Shown: one piece after another, positions 1 to 5,512 of the stretch | Layout of the letters: each line of letters begins with the position of its first letter | How positions within the stretch are numbered: position 1 is the first letter of the stretch | Assembly (NCBI GenBank): GCA_042088875.1 | Contig: JBELLF010000051.1 | Location: 1 to 5,512 of the forward strand | DNA from: Marisimplicoccus framensis_A | GTDB lineage: Bacteria; Bacteroidota; Bacteroidia; Flavobacteriales; Flavobacteriaceae | Length of the DNA: 5,512 nt | Reading direction: 5' to 3' | The notes under the pieces: generated by a model | Database searches by the model: none | The model's input: only the letters and a program-made list of their open reading frames with translations | What the model was told of the DNA's origin: nothing | Translations under genes and position numbers: made by a program

Positions 1-55
1 AACTATTCATGATGTAAAATTACAAATTTGAAAAGGAATAATTTATATTTATTAT

Positions 56-502
56 ATGGCGGTAATAAAGGCAGCTCAAAAACAAGACTTTAAATTTTTA
101 AGCAAAATATTTTCTTTAAACGTCCCAAAATACTTTGACACAAAAGAATTAAATGATTTTAAAAAATACTTTGATTCTAAAAATCTTGACTCCTATTTTA
201 TAATTGAATCCCAGGGTAAAGAGGTAGGAGGAGGTGGATATGCATACGAGAATATAAAAACTGCTAGAATATGCTGGTTATTTATAGACCCCAATTATCA
301 TGGTTTGGGCTTAGGTAAAAAGCTAGTTAATTATTGTATTAAAATTTTAAAGAATGATAGAAAATTAAGTGTAATTGAAGTTGAGACTTCCAATCTTACA
401 TATAAATTTTTCGAGAAATTAAATTTTAAAATTGAATACATAAAGAAAGATTATTGGCCAAATAATGATGACTTATATTTTATGAAGATTGATTTAATCT
501 AA
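56..502 (+). CDS. GNAT-family N-acetyltransferase
   Basis: This is a 148-residue single-domain protein of the GNAT fold, which transfers an acetyl group from acetyl-CoA to an amine; the substrate cannot be read from the sequence. The N-terminus (VIKAAQKQDF) fits the usual first strand and helix. Residues about 72-96 form motif A: strand CWLFIDPNY, then the pyrophosphate-binding loop H82-G-L-G-L-G87, a variant of the Q/RxxGxG/A signature with His in first place, then helix KKLVNYCIK. Residues about 107-130 form motif B, with N113 and the FFEKLNF segment typical of the C-terminal part. There is no signal peptide, so it should be cytoplasmic. The ATG at 56 is the first in frame and an in-frame TGA at 29-31 closes the frame upstream. 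No good Shine-Dalgarno sequence is close enough. It precedes glyA by 106 bp on the same strand and is probably transcribed separately. The family call is firm and the specific role unknown. Confidence 0.9.
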   Translation: MAVIKAAQKQDFKFLSKIFSLNVPKYFDTKELNDFKKYFDSKNLDSYFIIESQGKEVGGGGYAYENIKTARICWLFIDPNYHGLGLGKKLVNYCIKILKNDRKLSVIEVETSNLTYKFFEKLNFKIEYIKKDYWPNNDDLYFMKIDLI

Positions 503-523
503 TCTAATATTTAATAATAAAAA

Positions 524-551
524 TTGTTTATAACTAGTTGATTTATATAAT
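524..551 (+). promoter_or_regulatory. Weak promoter-like sequence upstream of glyA
   Basis: TTGTTT (524-529) and TATAAT (546-551) are separated by 16 bp, about 58 bp before the glyA ATG. They resemble a housekeeping sigma-70 promoter. The Bacteroidota primary sigma factor instead prefers a TAnnTTTG -7 element, which I do not find here. In sequence this AT-rich a TATAAT match is easily accidental, so this is only a candidate. Confidence 0.22.
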
Positions 552-569
552 AGGAAACAAACAAACTAG

Positions 570-596
570 AGTTGCTATTTTATTAATTTAGCAATT
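570..596 (+). promoter_or_regulatory. Small hairpin in the presumed glyA leader
   Basis: TTGCTA (572-577) and TAGCAA (589-594) are perfect inverted copies. With the outer G571-U595 wobble and A570-U596 pair, the RNA could form an 8-bp stem with an 11-nt loop ending 12 nt before the glyA start codon. There is no following T-run, so it is not an intrinsic terminator. It is too small to match any riboswitch class I know. It could affect translation initiation or be a DNA operator, or be chance. Confidence 0.25.
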
Positions 597-608
597 TAAT
601 TCTCTGTA

Positions 609-1880
609 ATGAATAGTCAAGAAAAAATATTTAGTTTAATTGAAAAAGAAAAAATTAGACAACTTGGTGGACTTGAATTAATTGCATCTGAGAACTTTAC
701 TAGTGAAGATGTTATGAAGGCAACTGGATCTATTTTGACAAATAAATATGCTGAAGGTTATCCAGGTAAAAGATATTATGGAGGTTGTGAAGTAGTAGAT
801 CAAATAGAACTATTTGCAATTGACAGACTAAAAGAGTTATTTAAAGTTGAATATGCAAATGTACAACCTCACTCAGGTTCTCAAGCTAACACAGCTGTAT
901 TTGATGCTTTTCTTAAGCCAGGGGATAAGATATTAGGTCTTGATCTTTCTCACGGTGGGCATTTAACTCATGGTTCCAATGTTAATTTTTCAGGTAAAAT
1001 ATATACATCTAGTTTTTATGGTGTAACTAAAGAAGGAATTTTTGATTATAGTGAAATTTTAACAAAAGCTAAGGAGATTATGCCTAAATTAATAATTGTT
1101 GGAGCTTCAGCATATTCAAGAGATATTGATTTTTCTAAATTTAGAGAAATTGCTGATGAAGTTGGAGCTTTTCTTCATGCAGATATTGCTCACCCTTCAG
1201 GTTTGATTGCAAAAGGCTTTTTAAGTGATCCAGTTCCTTATTGTCATGTTATTACCTCAACTACCCACAAAACTCTTAGAGGCCCAAGAGGTGGTATAAT
1301 AATGATGGGTAAGGATTTTGATAATCCCTTTGGTTTAAAACTTAAAAATGGAAATTTAAAAAAGATGTCATCTGTTCTTGACTCTGCTATTTTTCCTGGA
1401 AATCAAGGTGGTCCATTAGAACATGTAATTGCTGCTAAAGGAATTGCCTTTGGTGAAGCCCTTGAACCAAACTTTGAAAAATACATAGGCCAAGTAATAA
1501 TTAATGCTAAAAGGTTATCAGAAAATCTTATCAATATGGGTTATAATATTGTCTCAGGCGGAACAGATAACCACTTAATGCTTATTGACTTAAGAAATAA
1601 AAATATTACTGGAAAGGAAGCTGAAAGAGTGCTTGGTATTTCAAATATTACTGTAAATAAGAATATGGTGCCTTTTGATGATCAATCACCCTTTGTTACT
1701 AGTGGTATTAGAATTGGTACACCTGCTATTACAACAAGAGGGCTGAATGAGCAGGACATGGACTTTGTTGCAGAAACTATTAACTCGTCTATAGAAAATT
1801 CTAATAAAGAAAATCTCTTAATTGATATTGGCAAGAAAGTAGAATCTTATATGATAGACAGGCCTTTATTTAGTAGCTAG
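609..1880 (+). CDS. glyA: Serine hydroxymethyltransferase
   Basis: A 423-residue cytoplasmic PLP enzyme that interconverts serine plus tetrahydrofolate with glycine plus 5,10-methylene-tetrahydrofolate, the main source of one-carbon units for purine, thymidylate and methionine synthesis. All hallmark residues are visible. S27 lies in ELIASEN, Y47 and Y57 in the KYAEGYPGKRYYGGCE stretch, and H118 in GGHLTHG stacks on PLP. D192 and H195 lie in ADIAHPSG, and H220 with the Schiff-base lysine K221 in STTHKTLRGPRGG. The substrate-carboxylate arginine is R368 in SGIRIGT. Up to K221 these match the E. coli residues with a constant offset of eight. Residues about 234-258 form an insertion relative to E. 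coli that is characteristic of Bacteroidota GlyA. Length is full and nothing is missing. The ATG at 609 is the first in frame after a TAA at 597-599; no Shine-Dalgarno sequence is evident. It converges with the cyclotransferase gene, leaving 3 bp between the stops. Confidence 0.98.
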   Translation: MNSQEKIFSLIEKEKIRQLGGLELIASENFTSEDVMKATGSILTNKYAEGYPGKRYYGGCEVVDQIELFAIDRLKELFKVEYANVQPHSGSQANTAVFDAFLKPGDKILGLDLSHGGHLTHGSNVNFSGKIYTSSFYGVTKEGIFDYSEILTKAKEIMPKLIIVGASAYSRDIDFSKFREIADEVGAFLHADIAHPSGLIAKGFLSDPVPYCHVITSTTHKTLRGPRGGIIMMGKDFDNPFGLKLKNGNLKKMSSVLDSAIFPGNQGGPLEHVIAAKGIAFGEALEPNFEKYIGQVIINAKRLSENLINMGYNIVSGGTDNHLMLIDLRNKNITGKEAERVLGISNITVNKNMVPFDDQSPFVTSGIRIGTPAITTRGLNEQDMDFVAETINSSIENSNKENLLIDIGKKVESYMIDRPLFSS

Positions 1881-1906
1881 AGATTATTTTCTGCTATAAA
1901 TTTTTA
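1869..1906 (+). terminator. Candidate intrinsic terminator of glyA
   Basis: A bulged hairpin can form across the glyA stop codon. TTTA-G-TAGC (1869-1877) pairs with GCTATAAA (1893-1900), with G1873 bulged. The inner part AGAGA (1879-1883) pairs with TTTCT (1888-1892) around a TTAT loop, with one G-U pair. The right arm is followed directly by TTTTTA (1901-1906), the U-tract expected on the plus strand. The stem is AT-rich and overlaps the last codons of both convergent genes. No T-run follows it on the minus strand, so it would serve glyA only. Geometry is right, but strength is doubtful. Confidence 0.4.
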
Positions 1907-2900
1907 CTTCAAATAATTTATCCCAGTTTTTTCCAGTAACAAACAATTTTCCGTTAAGCTCTGCTATACCATTCATTACATCTGTTTCAGGAGTGTTTAA
2001 AACTCTATTTCTAATACCAGTAAAATCTATTACACTTTCAACGGCCCCATCCTTAGGATTAATAATAATAATAACATCTCTGTTTTGCTGGTAAGTGTTT
2101 GCATAAATTTTTCCATCAATATATTCTAACTCATTAATATTCCTAATCCTTGATTTATCTGTCATAACATCAATAAAATCAATTTCTTCAAGTGTATCAG
2201 GGTTTAATCTCCATATCTTGCTTGTTCCATCTGATTTATATATGTATTCACCATCGTTTGTTAATCCCCATCCCTCAATGCTCTTATTATAATCAAAACT
2301 TCCAATTTTATTAAAATCAAGATCATATACAAATCCAATTTTGTTTCTCCATGTTAATTGAAATATTTTATCATTTAATATTGTCAAACCTTCAGCAAAA
2401 TACTCATAGTTAAGATTTAGAACTTTTAGAATTTCGCCAGTATTTAAATCAACTTTTCTTAATGATGACTTACCGTTAAGTCCTGTACTTTCATATAAAT
2501 TATTCCCATAAAATTCTAATCCTTGAGTATAAGCATTTTGATCATGGTTATATTCCTTAATAATTTCATAAGTCATTATCTCAGGTTTCTTATTTGAATA
2601 AACATCAAAACTTCTATCAATAGAATGCTCTATTCCATTAGAGTAAATCTTAACTTTTGCTATGTTCTCACCTAATTTTAAGTCTTTTAGAGTGGTCTCA
2701 TTAGTTATTTCTTTTTCATTTAAGTAATATGCTGCGGAGTCAATAACTTGTCCTGATTTTGATTCTATAACAATTTTGATATTGTCCCCATTTGAGATTA
2801 TTTTGTCAGATGAGCTAATATTTATTTTAAAATCTTTATCACTAGAGCTTTGACAGTTAAATATTAATAGTGGAAACAAAAAAACAACTGTATATTTCAT
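1884..2900 (-). CDS. Glutaminyl-peptide cyclotransferase, predicted lipoprotein
   Basis: A 338-residue protein of the plant/bacterial-type glutamine cyclotransferase family, a beta-propeller unrelated to the animal zinc enzymes. It converts N-terminal glutamine of peptides to pyroglutamate, releasing ammonia. Residues 1-15 are a short hydrophobic signal ending in LIFN before C16, a permissive lipobox, so the protein is probably lipid-anchored in the envelope. Residues about 24-105 look like an Ig-like beta domain, and about 110-335 are the catalytic propeller. Using the papaya enzyme's active-site spacing as I recall it, the pocket residues map to Q126, E170, W184, W211, N256 and K324 (TGKNWDKLFEV). 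The last aromatic, Trp in papaya, falls on Y270. The ATG at 2898-2900 gives a complete signal peptide. The gene is divergent from the dehydrogenase gene, 34 bp away, and convergent with glyA. Its protein substrates cannot be inferred from the neighbours. The family call is strong; catalytic activity is likely but unproven. Confidence 0.92.
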   Translation of the reverse strand: MKYTVVFLFPLLIFNCQSSSDKDFKINISSSDKIISNGDNIKIVIESKSGQVIDSAAYYLNEKEITNETTLKDLKLGENIAKVKIYSNGIEHSIDRSFDVYSNKKPEIMTYEIIKEYNHDQNAYTQGLEFYGNNLYESTGLNGKSSLRKVDLNTGEILKVLNLNYEYFAEGLTILNDKIFQLTWRNKIGFVYDLDFNKIGSFDYNKSIEGWGLTNDGEYIYKSDGTSKIWRLNPDTLEEIDFIDVMTDKSRIRNINELEYIDGKIYANTYQQNRDVIIIINPKDGAVESVIDFTGIRNRVLNTPETDVMNGIAELNGKLFVTGKNWDKLFEVKIYSRK

Positions 2901-2901
2901 G

Positions 2902-2930
2902 TATTAAATTTATAACTAATATATTTAATA
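2902..2930. promoter_or_regulatory. AT-rich dyad in the divergent intergenic spacer
   Basis: The 34 bp between the divergent start codons contain an imperfect palindrome. Arms 2902-2913 and 2919-2930 match as inverted repeats at 11 of 12 positions, with a 5-bp centre (AACTA); the outer 8 bp are perfect. It sits symmetrically between the two genes. It could be an operator or a symmetric bidirectional promoter core. The spacer is nearly all A/T, which makes accidental symmetry fairly likely. No canonical Bacteroidota TAnnTTTG element is seen on either side; the closest match, TATATTTC at 2891-2898, lies inside the cyclotransferase start. Confidence 0.3.
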
Positions 2931-2934
2931 AATA

Positions 2935-3729
2935 ATGAGCAAGGTCATTTTAATCACTGGAACTTCTTCTGGATTTGGAAGAACAATAGCTGAAAAACTT
3001 CACTCTGAAGGGTACACTGTAATTGGGACATCTAGAAATGCTGAAAAAATTAACTCTGACTATTTAACCATTAAACTTGATATAAATGACTATGAAGCAT
3101 CAAAGTCTGAAGTTGACCAGATAATAAAGAAATATGGAAAAATTGATGTTTTAGTTAACAATGCAGGAATTAACATTACTGGACCAACTGAAACAATCAA
3201 AATGGATGATGTTAAAAGAGTATTTGATACAAATTTTTTTAGTCAGCTTAATTTAATCCAAACAGTCTTACCTCATATGAGATCAAAAAAAATGGGTTTA
3301 ATAATTAACATTACTTCAATTGCAGGATATCTCGGCCTTCCTTTTTGGAGTGCTTATTGTGCATCAAAAGCTTCTTTTAGAGTTATAGCTGAAAGTTTAA
3401 ATATTGAACTTAAAAAGTATAATGTTAACGTTGTAAATATTGCGCCAGGTGACTATAAAACTGAAATTTTGAATAATAGGAGAGATTCAGATAATCCCAG
3501 TTCTTCACCTTATTTTCATGAATATGAAAAAATTATTAAAAGTGTTAATGGAAAAATGAATCATGGAAGAGACCCGATTGAAGTTGCCAGCTTAGTGTTG
3601 AAAATTATTAAAAAAAAGAATCCAAAAATTAACTACATTGTGGGCGGATTTCTTGAAAAGAAAATTACACTGAAAAGTTTATTACCAGATAAGCTTTTTC
3701 AAAAAATAATAATGAAACTATATAGCTAA
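2935..3729 (+). CDS. Short-chain dehydrogenase/reductase (classical SDR)
   Basis: A 264-residue classical SDR, an NAD(P)-dependent oxidoreductase with a Rossmann fold, probably cytoplasmic. The cofactor loop is T8-G-T-S-S-G-F-G15. R34 at the end of the second strand suggests preference for NADP(H), and D49 fits the adenine-contact position. NNAG lies at 75-78. The full catalytic tetrad is present as N100, S128, Y141 and K145 (YCASK), with P171-G172 following the sixth strand. The long C-terminal segment after about residue 180, ending in LLPDKLFQKIIMKLYS, resembles the 17-beta-hydroxysteroid-dehydrogenase-like subgroup. That subgroup label does not fix the substrate, which could be a lipid or retinoid-like alcohol or ketone, or another carbonyl. 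The start ATG is 34 bp from the divergent cyclotransferase start, so any promoter must lie in that spacer or within the other gene. Transaldolase follows after 5 bp, so the two are probably cotranscribed, though no pathway link between them is obvious. Confidence 0.93.
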   Translation: MSKVILITGTSSGFGRTIAEKLHSEGYTVIGTSRNAEKINSDYLTIKLDINDYEASKSEVDQIIKKYGKIDVLVNNAGINITGPTETIKMDDVKRVFDTNFFSQLNLIQTVLPHMRSKKMGLIINITSIAGYLGLPFWSAYCASKASFRVIAESLNIELKKYNVNVVNIAPGDYKTEILNNRRDSDNPSSSPYFHEYEKIIKSVNGKMNHGRDPIEVASLVLKIIKKKNPKINYIVGGFLEKKITLKSLLPDKLFQKIIMKLYS

Positions 3730-3734
3730 GAATT

Positions 3735-4388
3735 ATGAAATTTTTTATTGACACAGCAAACCTAGACCAAATAAAAGAAGCCCAATCTCTTGGAATACTT
3801 GATGGAGTAACAACAAACCCTTCATTAATGGCAAAAGAAGGTATTACTGGTCAAAAAAACATTATTGATCATTATCTAAAAATTTGTGATATAGTAGATG
3901 GAGATGTGTCTGCTGAAGTAATATCTGTTGATTATAATGGAATTGTAAAAGAAGGTGAGGAGCTTGCATCACTTCATAAACAAATAGTTATTAAGGTCCC
4001 TATGATTGAAGAAGGAGTAAAAGCTATTAGATACTTTAGCGATAAAGGACTTAAAACAAATTGTACTCTTGTTTTTTCATCAGGACAAGCTTTATTAGCT
4101 GCAAAAGCAGGAGCTACATATGTGTCTCCCTTCATAGGAAGGCTTGATGATATTTCTACTGATGGTCTAGACTTAATTAGTGATATTAGAGATATCTATG
4201 ATAACTATGCATATGAAACAGAGATTCTTGCAGCTTCAATAAGACATACAATGCATATAATTGATTGTGCTAAAATTGGTGCTGATGTAATAACTAGTCC
4301 TCTATCTGCTATCAAGGGACTTTTAAAACACCCTCTAACTGATATAGGTTTAGAGAAGTTTCTTAGTGATCATAAGAAAGGAAACTAA
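3735..4388 (+). CDS. tal: Transaldolase, small (TalC/FSA-like) subfamily
   Basis: A 217-residue single-domain TIM barrel of the small transaldolase/fructose-6-phosphate aldolase group, complete at its usual length and cytoplasmic. It moves a dihydroxyacetone unit between sugar phosphates in the non-oxidative pentose phosphate pathway. Visible elements are D6 (FIDTAN), T27-N28 in GVTTNPS, the Schiff-base lysine K87 in IVIKVPM, R136 in PFIGRLDD and S168 in LAASIR. All align with E. coli FsaA at a constant offset of two. Two positions argue for true transaldolase rather than aldolase: E61 where FsaA has Gln59, and F133 where FsaA has Tyr131, the residue known to favour aldolase activity. The gene begins 5 bp after the dehydrogenase stop, indicating an operon. 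Its TAA overlaps by 4 bp the stop of the convergent TlpA-like gene, so no separate intergenic terminator fits. Confidence 0.95.
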   Translation: MKFFIDTANLDQIKEAQSLGILDGVTTNPSLMAKEGITGQKNIIDHYLKICDIVDGDVSAEVISVDYNGIVKEGEELASLHKQIVIKVPMIEEGVKAIRYFSDKGLKTNCTLVFSSGQALLAAKAGATYVSPFIGRLDDISTDGLDLISDIRDIYDNYAYETEILAASIRHTMHIIDCAKIGADVITSPLSAIKGLLKHPLTDIGLEKFLSDHKKGN

Positions 4389-5512
4389 TTTAAATCTAAA
4401 GTCTCTTCAATTTCTTTAGTAAAAAGATTACTAAAGCCATCAATTATATTTGATTTTTCATCAATAATTATTGTCTTATTTAAAAAAGTCAAAACCCAGC
4501 TTTTACTTGACTTCTCAAAATTTTCAAAAGAATATTGGTTTCTTAAATCAAGATTTAAAATGTTCTGTGCTTGACTAACCATATCTGTATATGGCTGAAT
4601 ACATATTCCAACGAATCTGTAATCTGGATATATTGTTTTAAGTTCCTCAACTCTTCGAATAGTTCTCCTGTAGTGATTCATTTGAGTTTGAGACCAGAAA
4701 TAAATAAATGTTTTCTGGCCTTTAAATTCTATGCTACTTGAGGTTGTGCTTCCCTCAAAATTAATTATTTCAACATCTGGTAAGAGATTACCTTTTTGCA
4801 TTTTATTTATATCAACATATAACTTTGTAATTTCATCTAGATATTTTTCAGATGTATTTACATATTTGTAATAGTCAATAAACTCATCATGAAATTCATT
4901 GTTTCTATAATTTAAAATTTCTTCTATAGCAGTTGCTCTTGCTAAATTGTTCTTTAGATATGGATCGCTTATTTGAGAGTCTATAATCAGTAGTTTTTTA
5001 ACATTAAAATCTGTATTATTTTTTTCATAAAAATATATATTACCACTATCTAATGTCTTTTCATTAAAGTAATTCATTAAATACGTTACATAAGGTTCAA
5101 AAAGAGATAGATCAGAATCATTTAAATCAATTTCATCTCTGTATTTGTAATATGATTCTCTTTTGTTTTTTGTCCAATTTGCGCCTCTAAGAAGTGCATA
5201 CCTTTCAAGCTTATTAAAGTAGTTATACTTTATGCTAGATTTAGTGATACTGTTAGATAATTTTTTTTGATCAACAGCTTTATCAAATAAATTCCAAACT
5301 ATAAGTTTTTCATTCATCAAAGAGTCTATTTTGCTTTTAAAAATTTCACTCTCTTCAACATAATATCTTGAAAGATATTCATTTTCATAATCATCCATAT
5401 TAGACATGTCAACTAAAAAGTTGTTTTTTGAAGAACCTTTTCCACTAAATGTTAACGATTCTTTAAAATCTTCAACATTAACTCTGATCCATAAGCTGTC
5501 TCCATTCTCTAC
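4385..5512 (-). CDS. TlpA/thioredoxin-like family protein lacking CxxC (5' end outside window)
   Basis: The reading frame stays open from the stop at 4385 to the right edge, giving 375 visible residues, so the gene is truncated by the window. The internal ATG at 5405-5407 is not a credible start. The 35 codons before it continue a plausible beta-rich domain (SLWIRVNVEDF, then FSGKGSSKNNFL) of the kind that precedes thioredoxin domains in flavobacterial TlpA-like proteins. Counting from that internal Met as 1, residues about 10-200 are charged and mainly helical, and about 205-338 are a thioredoxin-like fold. The redox motif is gone: after YFW at 236-238, the CxxC position reads Q242-M-N-H245. 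The usual cis-proline site (IPTTFLID in ordinary members) reads LNKTIIID at 309-316. Only one cysteine, C269, is visible. It is thus probably not a thiol oxidoreductase, but an envelope protein with a structural or binding role. The signal peptide, if any, lies outside the window. Confidence 0.85.
   Translation of the reverse strand, partial: VENGDSLWIRVNVEDFKESLTFSGKGSSKNNFLVDMSNMDDYENEYLSRYYVEESEIFKSKIDSLMNEKLIVWNLFDKAVDQKKLSNSITKSSIKYNYFNKLERYALLRGANWTKNKRESYYKYRDEIDLNDSDLSLFEPYVTYLMNYFNEKTLDSGNIYFYEKNNTDFNVKKLLIIDSQISDPYLKNNLARATAIEEILNYRNNEFHDEFIDYYKYVNTSEKYLDEITKLYVDINKMQKGNLLPDVEIINFEGSTTSSSIEFKGQKTFIYFWSQTQMNHYRRTIRRVEELKTIYPDYRFVGICIQPYTDMVSQAQNILNLDLRNQYSFENFEKSSKSWVLTFLNKTIIIDEKSNIIDGFSNLFTKEIEETLDLN
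4414..4436. terminator. Perfect 9-bp inverted repeat near the convergent stops; possible bidirectional terminator
   Basis: CTTTAGTAA (4414-4422) and TTACTAAAG (4428-4436) are exact inverted copies with a 5-nt spacer. They lie 25 bp past the transaldolase stop and inside the last codons of the TlpA-like gene. RNA from either strand would form the same 9-bp stem. No T-run follows on either side, so it lacks the second half of a classical intrinsic terminator. Its position between convergent genes with overlapping stops favours a role in 3'-end formation, but it could also be chance within coding sequence. Confidence 0.3.

Noticed and set aside
21..30. TACAAATTTG before the acetyltransferase as a Bacteroidota -7 element
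   Set aside because: The consensus TAnnTTTG needs two bases between TA and TTTG. Here the spacing is wrong, and no TTG -33 region is visible before the window edge.
1..55. Possible gene fragment or N-terminal extension at the left edge
   Set aside because: An in-frame TGA at 29-31 closes the acetyltransferase frame and no upstream ATG lies between. No other recognisable coding sequence fits in the remaining bases.
223..236. Strong Shine-Dalgarno-like GTAGGAGGAGGTGG inside the acetyltransferase gene
   Set aside because: It encodes the VGGGG run of the protein. No start codon opening a separate gene follows at a suitable distance, and this lineage makes little use of Shine-Dalgarno sequences.
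495..509. Tandem TAATC-TAATC-TAATA at the end of the acetyltransferase gene
   Set aside because: Three imperfect 5-bp units in AT-rich sequence across a stop codon are too short and simple to call a repeat element.
555..566. Three tandem AAAC units in the glyA upstream region
   Set aside because: A 12-bp simple repeat of low complexity, with no partner structure or known role.
2850..2855. TTGACA, a perfect sigma-70 -35 hexamer upstream of the dehydrogenase gene
   Set aside because: It lies inside the signal-peptide codons of the cyclotransferase and has no -10-like sequence at 16-18 bp spacing.

Overview
The window comes from a very AT-rich bacterial chromosome and most likely belongs to a marine flavobacterium or close relative (Bacteroidota). 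Three things point there. GlyA carries the extra segment before the FPGNQGGPLEHVIAAK stretch that I associate with Bacteroidota. Starts lack clear Shine-Dalgarno sequences. The window also holds a lipoprotein-type glutaminyl cyclotransferase and a TlpA-like envelope protein of a flavobacterial style. The assignment rests on recognising families, not on a search.

Layout from left to right. A GNAT-family acetyltransferase (+, 56-502) is followed by a 106-bp gap holding a weak promoter-like sequence and a small hairpin. Next is glyA, serine hydroxymethyltransferase (+, 609-1880). It converges with only 3 bp between stops on a glutaminyl-peptide cyclotransferase lipoprotein gene (-, 1884-2900). 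A hairpin plus T-run across the glyA stop may be the glyA terminator. A 34-bp, almost pure AT spacer with an imperfect dyad separates that gene from a divergent two-gene unit. This unit is a short-chain dehydrogenase/reductase (+, 2935-3729) followed after 5 bp by a small transaldolase (+, 3735-4388). The transaldolase stop overlaps the stop of a convergent TlpA/thioredoxin-like gene (-, 4385 to beyond 5512). That gene is cut by the right edge, and its frame stays open upstream of the internal ATG at 5407.

Most of this is ordinary core metabolism. GlyA makes glycine and one-carbon units, and the transaldolase works in the non-oxidative pentose phosphate pathway. The cyclotransferase probably caps N-terminal Gln of exported proteins as pyroglutamate, and the TlpA-like protein is probably in the envelope. 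No mobile element, CRISPR array, RNA gene, toxin-antitoxin or defence system is visible. I see no convincing undescribed system. The points most worth a second look are the TlpA-like domain with its CxxC replaced by QMNH, the perfect 9-bp hairpin inside its 3' end, and the dyad in the divergent spacer.
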